A DNA stretch of 64,000 nt from Mikania micrantha (GCA_009363875.1 CM018680.1:73164272-73228271), one strand, 5' to 3'; counted from the stretch's first letter, positions 23,201 to 34,270 are shown. Notes: generated from the sequence alone by a model not told the origin. Program-made: numbers and translations.

Positions 23201-23990
23201 CAGCATCTGTGGGTTGAACAGAGCTGTCACCTTCAAGAGTGTGTGACTCCATAGAGGAAAGAAGAGGAGTGAAGTTCCCAGAGAACTGGGCACTCTTCTT
23301 CTTTAACTGCACAAAAACCTTGGAAGAGACCAAGGGTATTTTGTATGTATTCCCAGTTAGGGAGAGGGAAGTGCCCAACTCCCCATAAAAGATCTGCTGC
23401 AAAAACCTGGGACACATACAAAATTTCTTTGGTGACGAAATATTGTCAACCAAATTATTAAAAATAAAAGCAGAAAAGTTAAAGAGTTGGTTGGAGACCA
23501 AGCCATGAATAGCCGAAGCTAAATCCGATGGAACTTGATCCCAACCTCATGTTTTATTGGAAAGACAATGAAGGAACACATGTATGAGGTACTTATAATT
23601 ATAGGGCACTCTACCCTTCAAATAAGTTGTTGTAAGGAGAGGACCTTCGTACCCCATCGACCTAAAGGTCAATGCTACCTCATCCTTAGTGAATGAGACC
23701 CTTCCCCCGGCATCATTGAGTTGAAGATGCCGACAGATGGTCTCCACCGTAATAGAAATATGATGAGCATCAATGGTGGCATTAAGAATCCGACCATTGG
23801 GAGAAGAAGAAACAGAACAGGATGCCCAAAATTGTTGGTGATGAGATTCATACACCAAGGGCTGAACAGTGAATGCAAAGGAATACCTGCTCCATTGAAG
23901 AAACGAGACGATCGGAGCAAAATCAGCATCATTGTCCGATGACAACTCCGCTGGAAGGTTGTGAGCAGGTTTGAATGCAAGAAGAGCCAT
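20254..23990 (-). pseudogene. SIRE copy 2 env-like (third) ORF, broken
   Basis: One frame runs from ATG 23990 to about 20430 (nearly 1,190 codons) with two in-frame stops, TGA at 23549-23547 and TAG at 21320-21318. A frameshift in the GA run near 20440 moves the C-terminus to a frame ending at 20254; that C-terminus matches SIRE copy 3. Residues 1 to about 240 form a globular, Trp/Phe-containing domain. Then follow a long Pro/Ser/Thr/Glu-rich region with an internal repeat (about 21790-22010), a possible coiled coil near 22330-22420, and a basic RRKSMARRKKR patch near 20630-20670. I see no clear signal peptide or strong membrane span, so the envelope role is by position and family only. It lies after pol, separated by a non-coding spacer. 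Confidence 0.8.
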
Positions 23991-24650
23991 TTTGATTGGA
24001 GGTTTTTAGGTTACGATTTGAGAGAAAAGTGAAAATCAATTTTGAAGTGAAACGGTGAGAGAAGATGAATGAACGGGAGACCTTTTATATCTTCGGATGT
24101 CAGCATTTAATATATAGACACATTAAATTTGAGATCCGGATGTCAGAAAAAGGTCTTCCGATGACAGCTGGTTTCACAATAAATGGCCGAATATTTGCTA
24201 AGGGCTAAGTTGCTTCCGAAGATGTGGCTTTCGGAAGTAGTTTAAGAGACCAAAAAGTATTTCAGAAGGGATTTGCTTCCGAAGTATAAAATTTATTCCA
24301 TCGGAAGCACTGCTTCTGAAGTGTTAGAACATCAGAAGTAATGGTTAGGAAGTATAAAAATGAATACATCGGAAGCACTGATTCTGAAATATTAGATAAT
24401 TTCATCAGACAGAATGTTCTTCGGAAGACACCTTCTTCTGAAGAGTACCTTCAGAAGACTAAGCTTCCGAAGTGAATGTATCGGAAGAGTATTACTTTAG
24501 AAGGTAATTTAGCTTCTGAAGTGTGAGAACTTCCGACTAAGGAAGAAATAATGCTTCTGAAGACTTAACCTATCTTCTGCTGAGTATTTACTCATCAGAA
24601 GATAAGTTAAGTTTATCTTCCGAAGAATTATTTATTCCTTATTTATTCAT
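23991..24650 (-). other. SIRE copy 2 spacer with repeated CTTCNGAAG palindromes
   Basis: Non-coding, between the pol stop and the env-like ATG. It contains roughly a dozen full or half palindromes (CTTCCGAAG, CTTCGGAAG, CTTCTGAAG), for example at 24276-24284. A TATA-like sequence (minus strand GGTATAAAAGG near 24090) sits about 100 bp before the env-like ATG, and copy 1 has the same arrangement, so a subgenomic promoter is possible. Confidence 0.7.
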
Positions 24651-27600
24651 TTATTCAAAGTTAATCATACCAATGGCTGTTATTAAATACCTGAATCTTC
24701 CTTCATCAAATGCCTTGGTGAATAGATCAGCCAAATTGTGTTCTGAATCAACTTTGACTAGATGAATTAACTTCTTTTCTGCACAATCTCTGATGAAGTG
24801 ATATTTGATGTCAATGTGCTTGGTCTTGTAATGCTTGACAGGATTATTGGTGATGGAGATTGCACTGGAATTATCTATCTGAATAGGAGTATTGAACAGC
24901 TCTACTCCATAATCCTTCCTCTGATTTTGAATCCAGATAACTTGTGCACAGCAGCTAGAAGCAGCTATGTATTCTGCCTCTGCAGTAGAGGTAGAAACAC
25001 ATGACTGTTTCTTGCATTGCTAAGACACAATTCTGGATCCAAGAAATTGACATCCTCCTGATGTGGATTTCTTACTAATGTTGCAACCCCATAATCACTG
25101 TCAGTGTAAGCCATGAACTGAAAGTCTTCATTTCTAGGATACCGTAATCCCAGACCTGGTGCTCCTTTGAGGTACCTAAAAATTCTTTTCACAGCAAGCA
25201 TGTGTGAAACTTTGGGATTGGCCTGAAATCTTGCACACAAGCAAGTTGCAAACATTATATCAGGCCTGCTTGCTGTGAGATACATCAAAGAGCCTATCAT
25301 TGCCCTGTACTGGTGTTGATCAACATCCTCCCCCTCAAGATCAGGGCTAAGAGATGTTGTCTTGGACACAGGAGTTCCTAGTGCTTTGCAATCAGTAAGT
25401 TTGAATCTTTCAAGAATATCCTTGACATATTTTGATTGACTAATAAAAATCCATGTAAGAGTTTGTTTCACCTGTAGTCCAAGAAAGAAGGTGAGTTCTC
25501 CCATTGAACTCATTTCAAACTTGGACTTCATCAGTGATTCAAAGTCTTTGCAGAGAGATTCATTTGTAGAACCAAAAATAATATCATCAACATAGATCTG
25601 TACTAGCATAATATGTTGATTAGACTTCTTGAAAAAGAGAGTTTTATCTGTTGTTCCTCTCTTGAAATTGTTAGCCAGTAGAAAGGAAGACAAAGTTTCA
25701 TACCATTTTTTGGGAGCTTGATGCAGCCCATAGAGAGCCTTATCAAGCTTGCAGACATGATCAGGAAACTTTGGATCTTCAAATCCAGGAGGCTGACACA
25801 CATAAACCTCCTCATCAATTTTTCCATAGAGAAAGGCACTTTTTACATCCATTTGAAAAACTTTGAAGTCCTTGGCAGCTGCAAAAGCTAAGAATATTCT
25901 GATTGCTTCAATTCTTGCAACTGGAGCAAAAACTTCATCATAGTCTATGCCTTCCTCCTAAGTGTATCCTTGAACAACCAGTCTTGCTTTGTTCTTGATG
26001 ACAACACCTTTTTCATCTTTCTTGTTTCTGAACCCCCATTTGGTTCCAATTGCATACTTACCTTTAGGTAAAGGGCAAGTCTTCCATACTCCTTGTCTTT
26101 CAAATTGAAGAAGCTCCTCTTGCATGGCTTCTACCCAACTGTTGTCTTTCAATGCCTCAACAACTTTCTTTGGTTCTATTTGGGATAGAAAGCATGAGAA
26201 CAAACAAATGTTTGCTTCGTGCATAGAGCTTCTAGTTTTTACTCCTTCTTCAACATTTCCAATAATGTTCTCGACTGGATGAGTGTTGTGAATTCTAGTT
26301 CTTGGAATCATATCCAATTGAGAAGCCTCACCCAGATTGAGTGATTCAAGATTAGGAATCATATCCTAAACCCTAAACCCTAAACCCTAAACCCTAAACC
26401 CTAAACCCTAAACCTCAAGATGGATTTCTGGCAGATCTTGTGGATTTTGAATTTGAACTGTGGTGGGTTGATTTTCTCTGGGAAAAGTAGTTTCCAGAGT
26501 GTTTGCCTCTGCTGATGTACTTCCTACTTCTTCTTGATGTTGTAAACCAGAAGTAGATTCACTTGAGGGACCTGCCTGAGATGTGTTAATTGTCTCAGGC
26601 TGTGACACACCATTTTGTGCTGAAGTGGATTCTGCCAAGATTTGTCTTGAAGCTATTGGCAGTTCAACACGAAAGTCATCTTCTCTTGTGCATTTGGAGG
26701 TATCTATGGTAGCTGACTGTGAAACTGGAACATACTCTTTCACCGGATTAAATGCAGATGTAAAGCTATCAAGATCAAATAACCAATCAGGGCCAGTTCC
26801 AGGTTTATTGAGAGTATGTTCATTGAACTGAACATTTGCAGACTCTTCAATAATTCTGGAAGCTTTGATGTATACTCTATAAGCCTTAGCATGTAAAGAG
26901 TACCCAACAAAGTAGCCCTCTGCTGATTTCTCAGCAAACTTGGCTAAATGATCTTTAGTATTCAAGATGGTGCATTGGCATCCAAATGGTTTGAGAAATC
27001 CAATAAATGGCTTTCTCTTATGCCAAATTTCATAAGGAGTCATACCATGTGTCTTAACTACCAATACTCTATTTTGGACATAACAGGCAGTGTTGACTGC
27101 TTCTGCCCAAAAAGTTATTGGTAGTTTCGCATCAGACAACATGGTTCTTGCAGCCTCAATCAGTGTCCTATTCCTTCTCTCAGCAACACCATTTTGTTGT
27201 GGAGTCCTAGGAGCACTAAATTGTCTTGTGATACCTTTAGATTCACAAAAAAGAATTTAAAATATGAGTTTTGAATTCTGTTCCTTGATCTGATCTGATT
27301 ATTTTTACATGGTGATCACTTTCATTCTCTACCCTAAGTATGAATGACTTTAGGGTCTCAGCAGTTTCATCTTTCGTATTTAAGAAAAATACCCAGGTAT
27401 ACCGAGAGAAATCATCAGTAATCACTAAGCAATATGACTTGCTACCAAGACTTTTCACACTTGTGAGGCCAAACAAGTCCATGTGCAGTAAATGTAGGAC
27501 TGTTGTGATAGAATTTATCTCTTTGGTATGGTGAGATGATTTGTGCTGCTTGCCCTTCAAGCATGCAACAGATTTATCAACACAGATGAATTCCTTTGAT

Positions 27601-28139
27601 GGTAAACCAGTTACTAAATTATTTTTGACAAGTTTATTCATGTTTTTAAGGTTTACATGACAAAGTCTTCTATGCCAAAGAGATGATTCATCAAGTGAAG
27701 CTTTTGAGACAAAGCAGCTTATGTTACTGAGTGGTGTAGATGTGCTCATGTCTAGCATATACATGTTGTTTCTTCTTGGAGCTCTGAGCAGAATTTGATC
27801 ATTTGGAACCACAAATCTTGGTTTCAGAACAATGCATTCATGCTCAGTAAACAACATGTTGTGCTTTTGATCACACACCTGAGATACACTCAGTAAATTG
27901 TAGTTTAGTTCTTTCACAAAATGTACATTCTCAAAGCTTACCTTGCCATTTGTGATTGTTCCCCTACCTGTGATATATCCTCCCACTGGATCACTTCCAA
28001 AAGCAACAGACCCTCCAAAGAATGGTTCATATTTATGAAGGTGAGTCTTGTTTCCTGTCATGTGCCTGGAACAGCCACTGTCAACTATCCACAAGTTGCC
28101 TTTTGATTCCTGTTGTCCCTGCACATGACCAGAAGTGAG
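24651..28139 (-). pseudogene. pol: SIRE copy 2 pol, broken
   Basis: Protease WIVDSGCSRHMTG (28090-28050), GAG-pre-integrase LWHRRLCHVNL, integrase core (HMDLFGL, DDFSRYTWVFF, IIRSDQGTEF), frameshift near 27245, integrase C-terminal region 27142-26408, then a 50-bp telomere-type insertion, the N-terminal RT segment to 25958 (TAG/TAA at its end), RT from 25852 with ALYGLHQAPKKWY and IYVDDIIFG, a frameshift near 25070, and RNase H to MINFE-TAA at 24651. The domain order is Copia. Compared with copy 1 it keeps the RT block that copy 1 lost and keeps the protease Gly. It follows gag in the same frame after a TAA. Confidence 0.9.
26365..26414. repeat. Interstitial telomere-type repeat, (CCCTAAA)6 plus partial units
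   Basis: One 6/7 unit, six perfect CCCTAAA units and two trailing bases. This is the plant (Arabidopsis-type) telomere repeat, with the G-rich strand on the sense strand of SIRE pol. It lies between the integrase C-terminal region and RT and introduces a TAG stop. Its length is not a multiple of three, so it is not a tolerated coding repeat. Confidence 0.97.
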
Positions 28140-30850
28140 TTAGTTTCTGATGGGAACCCAAGCCATTGTGGTCTTGGGTTTTCCATTAGCATCATTATAA
28201 GTAAATTTCTTTGACATCATCCTAGTTGGAACCGATGATGTCCTTGTTTTTGATTGGACTGATGGTTGAACAGATGGTTCAGAGATTTCCTTTTTCTTCC
28301 AAATCTGTTTGACTTTTGTCGGAAGAGCTTTCTTCTTTTGATGGTCATCGGAAGTTCTTTTACCTTTTCCTTCCGATGACTTGAAAGTGAAGTTTTTCTT
28401 CTGATGGTTTGCTTCTGATGATCCTTTTCCGGGGGTAGGAGTTTTCTTTGGTCTGTCAGAAGCTCTTTTTGCATGTGCTTCCGATGCTTTCTTACCTTCG
28501 GAAGCCTTCTTGTTTTGTTTCTTCCGACTATCAGAGGTATTTGTTTCCGATGCTTTCCTTGCCAAGTTTCTTCCTTGTTCTTCCGAAGAAGAAGATGACT
28601 TGCTCCAGCTTTTCTTTCTTCCTCTTCCTTGTGTTTCTGAGGGAATTCTGCTTCTTGGATTATAGAAACAATCAGCAGCAAAGTGATTCATCTCTCCACA
28701 CATCAGACACATAATCTGATTATTGAGAGATTGCTGCTGATGATTCTTTTTGATGAAAGCTGAGCTTTGATCCACAAAGGGTGATGATTTGGATGTTCCA
28801 ACAGACTTGTTGGGTTGTGGATTTAAATGTTTTCCTGAAAAATCAACTTTCTTTCCTTTGATCTGCCCCTTGTGGACTTGTCAGAAGGAAAAGTAACATA
28901 GTCATCTGAAGAGACACTCCCAGTTTGTACAATTTTAGCTTTGATGAAAACTGAAGAATGTTTCTTAGTTTTCTTAGTTCTTTTCATAGGTTTCAAAAAT
29001 GGTTTTTTCTAATTCTGGTTTGATGGGAGTAGCATCCTCATCTGAGTTTGTTGAGCTACTGGGGTTCAGATCGGAGGAGTTATCAATTTGATCCACCTTG
29101 TGTATGTCTAGCTCTTCATCATACACAAGATTGGTCACTGGTTTACACCTAATCTCCACCATTGGAGTATAGGCAGATGGAGGTTCCATATTGTTATATC
29201 CCAAACCTTTCCCTCTTTTTCTTGCTGTCTCTGTTATATCATTCATTTTTAAGAGTTTTTCAAATTTTTCACCATGACTTAAAAACTTGTCTCTGTATGA
29301 CTCAGCCAGTACCAGTTCTGTCTTGGCTGTGGTTAGTCTTTCTAAAAGATTTTTAATTTGACACTGTTTGTTAGTGTCTTCATGTTTTAAACTTGAAATA
29401 GTCTTTTCCATTTCCTCAATCTTTTCTTTGTAATTTCTTTCAGCCTCAAAGAAATTTGCCTTGACAACTTGTAAAGACTCAAGCTCATTACAGAGTTGAG
29501 AATTTATCTTTTTATACACAGTTAACTTTTCTAAGCATTCAGGTGTGCACATGTTTTCATTTACCTTGTTTGAGGAAGTTGAGTCATTTGTCATCAAAGC
29601 ACTGTTGGAAATGGAAGCATCCTCAGCTTGAAAGCTCCAATCTGCAAAGTCTTGCTCTGCAATGTTTGCATTGTTTGTTGAGCTTGATGGCCTTAGATGT
29701 GGTTTCCCAGAAGTTGATGGCTGAGTGCTTGAAGACTTGCATTCCCTGGCAAAATGTCCAACTATTGGCAGTTGAAGCATTTGAGCTTAGATTTATCAAG
29801 CCCAAACCCAGTGTTCATGTTGTGCCTTTTGAACTGTCTGCCAGTTCTTTGATAAAACTTCTTTGCTCTATAGGAGATCATGGCCATTTGATATTTTATA
29901 TCCATCTCCTTAAGGTCATCTGCAGGAATGCCATCTAAGTCTTCTTGACACAAATGGAAGTAGTTGGTTTCCTCAGCCATAAAAGCTCCTTGCCCAGAGG
30001 TTGGTAGTAGAGTTGCGTTAGAGATAGGGTTTGAGTGTGTGTTTGATGAACTTGGAGTTTCAGGAAATGTGACTGTGGGTGTGGAGGTAGGATGGTAGAT
30101 GGGTTGATAACTTTGGTATGGAGGATTGTTGATGGGTGCATAAAGGGCTGCTAAACCAGATGATATATGGGAAGTTTTAGATTCTTGTGCATCTAATTCC
30201 ATCTGGTAAGCACTGAGAATACCAAACAACTTTCCTAGAGTCAGAGTTTCCAAATTTTCTGTTCTTCTGATTGTGACCGAACAAATGTTCCAAGCCTTTG
30301 GAAGAGATCTTAAAAATTTTTTGAGTACATCTTGATTATCCAGTATCACACCTGCAGTTGTTAATTCATCCACAAGTTGAACATACCTTAGGTACTGGGA
30401 GGACATGTTCTCATTGTTTTGTTGACAAAAGTTTTCAAACTTATGTTTCAGCATATCCTTCTTGTTTTCTTTGACATCATCTGAACCTTCATACATCTGC
30501 TTCAAGGAGTTCCACAGTTCTTGAGCAGACTTGCATTTCTTGAATGCATGTATAATGGAGTTCGGTATTGACATCTGAATGAGCCAAAGGGCTTTAGAAT
30601 CAACTTCCATATTCTTGTAGTCTTCGTCTGAGTACATAGATGGTTCTTTTGGTACTGCAGCTCCACCAGCTCCAGCAGGAGCAACTGTAGGAATGTAAGG
30701 ACCTTCAAGAACAGACTTCCAAAGTTTGAAGTCTTGGTTCCTGATGAATCCTTCCATTCTGACTTTCCAAGTATCAAAGTCATCAGGAGTGAACATCGGT
30801 GGTTTGTTGAGAGTACCATTCTTTGTATCATGTTTGTTTAGAGTAGCCAT
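28140..30850 (-). pseudogene. gag: SIRE copy 2 gag (long Sirevirus-type), broken
   Basis: Starts at MATLNKHD (ATG 30850); an upstream in-frame ATG at 30862 is less likely because copy 1 begins at the same MAT. Capsid-like region, then the first CCHC knuckle near 29770, which carries both a stop and a one-base loss. A coiled-coil-like segment follows to 28974, then a frameshifted basic stretch, the second knuckle CLMCGEMNHFAADC near 28710, and a Lys/Ser-rich tail full of SSE/SEG/SD repeats encoded by the TTCCGAAG/TTCCGATG motif. It ends ...WVPIRN-TAA at 28142-28140. Confidence 0.87.
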
Positions 30851-30951
30851 TTTATCAAACACACAGAGTATGAGTTCCGAAGCAGTGAGATATTAGAAGA
30901 AATAGAACGGTTAACTTAAGGATGATTAATCACTTAAGTTTGAGAGCCAAA

Positions 30952-30963
30952 GCTCTGATACCA
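30952..30963 (-). other. SIRE copy 2 primer-binding site (tRNA-Met type)
   Basis: The minus strand reads TGGTATCAGAGC, the usual plant retroelement site complementary to the 3' end of initiator tRNA-Met, two bases inside the 5' LTR. Confidence 0.93.
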
Positions 30964-30965
30964 CT

Positions 30966-31821
30966 TGTTGGATCGGGTTGTTCAACCTAAACAACACTTC
31001 ACAAGTATTTCTCACTTACAATCTAATAGGTGCGGAATATCTATTAGAAGGATCTCACAAACACTCAATGGTGATCGAATAATCTTTGAATAACAATAAG
31101 AACACAAGAAATAAATTCAAGCTCAAAGATATATTTCTCTCAAAGTATTACACCATACAAGTACTGACTCACTTGTTTATGCGGTTTACAATGAGAGGTT
31201 ATATAGCCAAGGCTACAACCGTATACTCTTAGGAATACAAGTTGGGTATACTAAACAATACATAAAGTAAAGCTTATTCTAGTATGTTGAGTGTCTTAAC
31301 AGGCTAAGACACTCGATCACAATCATTACATTAATAGACATTGACATTTCAAAAGACTAGCTTAATACAAAAGACATTTAATGTTGTTGATCTTCAAGGC
31401 TTCAGATAATCTTTTGCATTTAATGCTGCTGAGGAGAAGTAAGGTGCTTTCTCTGACTCTAGGTATGCTGCCTTTGTCTTTACTCAGATCAGCATGTCTT
31501 GTGTCAGTCCCTTTTGTACTATAAAAGTAATCAGCTACAGTCTTTGTCAGAGGATAAACCTCGGAAGTCTTTGTCTTTGTCTTTGGTACAAAAGAAGAAT
31601 TCTCGGAAGCTGTCAGTCTTCGGAAGTCATGAAGGTTTATCTTCTAAGTACCAATCTTCCGAAGAGTTTGTCTTGTACAGCCTTCAGTAGGAATGAGTTA
31701 CTATTCAGAAGCATGCTTCCGAATAGTAACTCATTCCTACTGAAGGCTGTTTGTTTGTGTAAACTTTGTACTTAGACAAATATTGAAGTTTGGTGAGCAT
31801 CAGCCTTTATTAGTCTTTACA
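30966..31821 (-). repeat. SIRE copy 2 5' LTR
   Basis: 856 bp, partner of 19362-20221. It contains several CTTCGGAAG palindromes and a near-perfect longer inverted repeat around GAATGAGTTACTATTCAGAAGC at 31690-31735. Confidence 0.95.
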
Positions 31822-31826
31822 ATACT

Positions 31827-32430
31827 ATTAGATGAGAACTACACAACAAAAATTTCTGATTTTGGCGCGTCAAGGTTAGTCCCATTAGGCCACCAAGAAG
31901 TACCTACACTTATTCAAGGAACATTAGGGTTTTTGGATCCAGAATACTTCAACTCAAGGCAACTAACTGAGAAAAGTGATGTGTATAGCTTTGGAGTAGT
32001 TCTTGCAGAACTAATGACTGGGAAAAAACCAATTGGTGTTGATAGAACCAATAAAGAAAAGAATCTAGCTACATACTTTGTTACTTCAGTGAAAGAAAAC
32101 CGCTTATTTGAAATCGTTGAACCTAGACTTCTACGTGAAGGGACTCTTGAACAACTACAAGCGGTAGGAAATCTGGTAAAACAATGCCTTAGTTTTATAG
32201 GTGATGACAGACCTACAATGAGAGAAGTGGCAATGGAGGTAGAGGGATTAAGGAAGTTCACAACTCATCCCTGGGTTCAACAACACACATGTAATAATGA
32301 GACCAAAAGTTTAGTCCTAGAAGTTGAGCAATCTGATCTTTACGACGTCCCGCTAATTTATAGTACTAATGAATGGGAATCATCTTCAAGTATTACACAT
32401 ATGATGATTGAAGAGAACAATCCACGTTAG
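31827..32430 (+). pseudogene. WAK-like kinase C-lobe exon, 3' part
   Basis: It resumes the kinase after the SIRE insertion with LDENYTTKISDFGAS, the activation segment GTLGFLDPEYF, SDVYSFGVVLAELMTGKKP and the C-terminal lobe, then a polar tail ending NNPR-TAG. The reading frame is open throughout, so this half decayed little after the disruption. Confidence 0.9.
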
Positions 32431-32813
32431 ACCTTCTTGGTGCTTCTTATAACATTAGTTGTGTGAAGTTCATCACCATGCTAGCATCATGCATATTTTA
32501 ATTGAAATGCTATTGAAGAGAACAAAACACATATAGTTGTTCTTTATGTTTTGTTTGATGTGGTTCTTTTGTTTGGTGTTGTGTTATGAACTTATGAAGT
32601 CAATTGCACTTGCATTCATTTTATCTGGCATGTAGTTTAAGTTATATATTTATAGTGTATATGGCATGATCTTCCTGTAATAGTTTGCTAATGATTTTAT
32701 CAATGATTGTGTGTCATGATTATGAATAAATGTGAATCTTTTACTACTATTTACATGCTTTGCCATTAATTCTTATTATAATGCCATATATAATGATTAA
32801 TAGTACGAGTAAA
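32431..32813. other. 3' flank of the WAK-like gene
   Basis: AT-rich and non-coding. It probably includes the old 3' UTR of the kinase (AATAAA near 32725). No other feature recognised. Confidence 0.4.
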
Positions 32814-32995
32814 AAGGGTGTTCATCTAATCGAATTTCGAATAACTCGAATATTTAGAATCGAATATTTCGAATTTTGATTTTTTAAGAGCATTCAAATT
32901 CGATTCGAATTCGAATTGGTTTGATTCAAATTTAATTAATAAATTTAATTAACTTTTAAGTTGTAATACTAGTGATAACATTCAAACTAAGACCA

Positions 32996-33222
32996 TGCGG
33001 TATGCCGAGTGGGAGGGGCGTGGGTGGGCGTGAACGTGGGGTGGAACACCGGCCCCCTAGGGCGTTGATGGCTTGGGCGTGGCCACAACCACGCTCCTCC
33101 TCCGTTTGAGTTTTCAATTTTGGACCAATTGGAGATATTTGTGGGGCGTGGATGACTTGGTGGGGCATTTCCATCACAATTGGTTGAGTGGGTGGTTGTG
33201 GTGGGTGCCTACGTGTAGTGGT
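32996..33222. mobile_element. GC-rich short insertion nested in the MITE
   Basis: A 227-bp GC-rich block in AT-rich surroundings, flanked by perfect 8-bp direct repeats TAAGACCA (32988-32995 and 33223-33230), as for an hAT-class insertion. The ends show only weak inverted similarity. It could also be a filler fragment. Confidence 0.5.
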
Positions 33223-33287
33223 TAAGACCAAAGCTTTTGTAATAATAGGTATATAATAATTTTATAGTAACTACTTGTGTATATATA

Positions 33288-33290
<3 letters not shown>

Positions 33291-33326
<36 letters not shown>
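33291..33326. repeat. TA-type dinucleotide microsatellite
   Basis: Nearly uninterrupted TA repeats, within the MITE. Confidence 0.9.
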
Positions 33327-33331
<5 letters not shown>

Positions 33332-33447
33332 ATTCGAATTTCGATTCGAATACGAATATTTGAATCGAATTTCGACTTGGTGGTTTCGAATAAAAATCGA
33401 ATCGAATTTCGTTTTTTTCAAGTGCGATTCGAAAACTGAACACCCCT

Positions 33448-34270
33448 ACCGAGGAATGCAATTCGTCAACAACTGTTGGGGTAAGCTATGTGTGTTATAT
33501 TATTTACTTATATGCTTATATATTTATTTTTGTGTTCACAAAAATCACAATAATAGATAAATATAAGTATTGCACCATCCTTGTGATATCTTTGGGGAGA
33601 AGGTTTTCTCATAAACAACCTTTCTAACTTGTTAGAAATAAGAGTAAGGTTTACATTCGTCTCACTCTTCATACATCGTATTGAAAAATGAAACTTAACT
33701 TAGATATATTTGTTTGTTTGTTGAAAAATCACGCTAATGATCTTGTTTACACAATAACATTTCTCTACCACCATGTTTAAAATTCAAAATCAAAATAATA
33801 TGTGTTTCGAAAAACCAAATTCAGATTTGGTTTGATCGGGATTTCGGTTTGTAAAGCATGTTTAGAATACTAGAGTCCCATGATTTGAATAGTTGGACAC
33901 AACTAAAGTTGCCAAGTAGCCATTATCAGAAAAAAATCACAAAAAATAAAAAATAAAAAAAAAAGCCACGACTTGATCAAAATTAAAATTCGAAAACAAA
34001 CAGGAAGAAACACCATGGTGGATTCTGTAGACGACAAAGTCAACCAAAGTCTTTGTTAGACGTAGACTTTACCATCAAATCACACCACAATCATAGTCAT
34101 TGAACCATAACATAAGTTAACTCATGAGCCAATATAAACAACAAAAAAAACACCATCAATCAAAGTCTTAATTTATCAGATGTATCCCATACGTTCAAAT
34201 CAAACCAAAGATATTAATTAAACCGTAACGAAAGATGGCTAGAGTGGTCCAACAATTCCTTGCAAGTGTT
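33448..34270. other. Non-coding stretch between small transposons
   Basis: AT-rich sequence with A-rich runs near 33930-33965. No ORF or element terminus recognised. Confidence 0.4.

Larger units (their letters stand above)
19362..31821 (-). mobile_element. SIRE copy 2: 12.46 kb Sirevirus with both LTRs (TSD ATACT)
   Basis: LTRs at 19362-20221 and 30966-31821 start TGTTGGATCGGG and end TCTTTACA. Both sides carry ATACT (19357-19361 and 31822-31826). Element orientation is minus: PBS at 30952-30963, gag, pol, palindrome-rich spacer, env-like ORF, polypurine tract beside the left LTR. Structural completeness combined with scattered stops and frameshifts indicates an old but whole insertion. It sits in the kinase exon of the WAK-like gene, between the codons of the catalytic loop and DFG. 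The element is long because of the extended gag and the 3.7 kb third ORF. Confidence 0.96.
15052..32430 (+). pseudogene. Wall-associated-kinase-like receptor kinase, split by two retroelement insertions
   Basis: Host-type receptor kinase. The visible parts are an EGF-like exon (15052-15077 joined to 18510-about 18620), an intron, then an exon with a membrane segment (IIGLFAILSRIAVMCFGI) and Ser/Thr kinase N-lobe (18756-19361), joined to the kinase C-lobe (31827-32430). Kinase landmarks: Gly-rich loop GAYGVVYKG, VAIKR lysine, HRDVKSSN catalytic loop, DFG, SDVYSFGVV, and a C-terminal tail ending at TAG 32430. Removing each insertion with one TSD copy restores frame at both breaks. A separate one-base insertion near 19057 shifts the N-lobe frame. 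WAK-type kinases sit in the plasma membrane and sense cell-wall pectin; this copy cannot make a full product. The N-terminal galacturonan-binding exon is not seen. Confidence 0.9.
32814..33447. mobile_element. MITE-like element with hAT-style termini
   Basis: Left terminus AAGGGTGTTCA (32814-32824) and right terminus TGAACACCCCT (33437-33447) are inverted repeats with one mismatch. Both subterminal regions are dense in TTCGAAT/ATTCGA. Flanking 8-mers are only partly alike (acgagtaa, accgagga), so the TSD is weak. It holds a GC-rich nested insertion and a TA microsatellite and has no transposase. Confidence 0.6.

Noticed and set aside
26365..26414. True chromosome end or telomere-proximal position
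   Set aside because: Only 50 bp, flanked on both sides by the same retrotransposon gene, so it is an interstitial tract.
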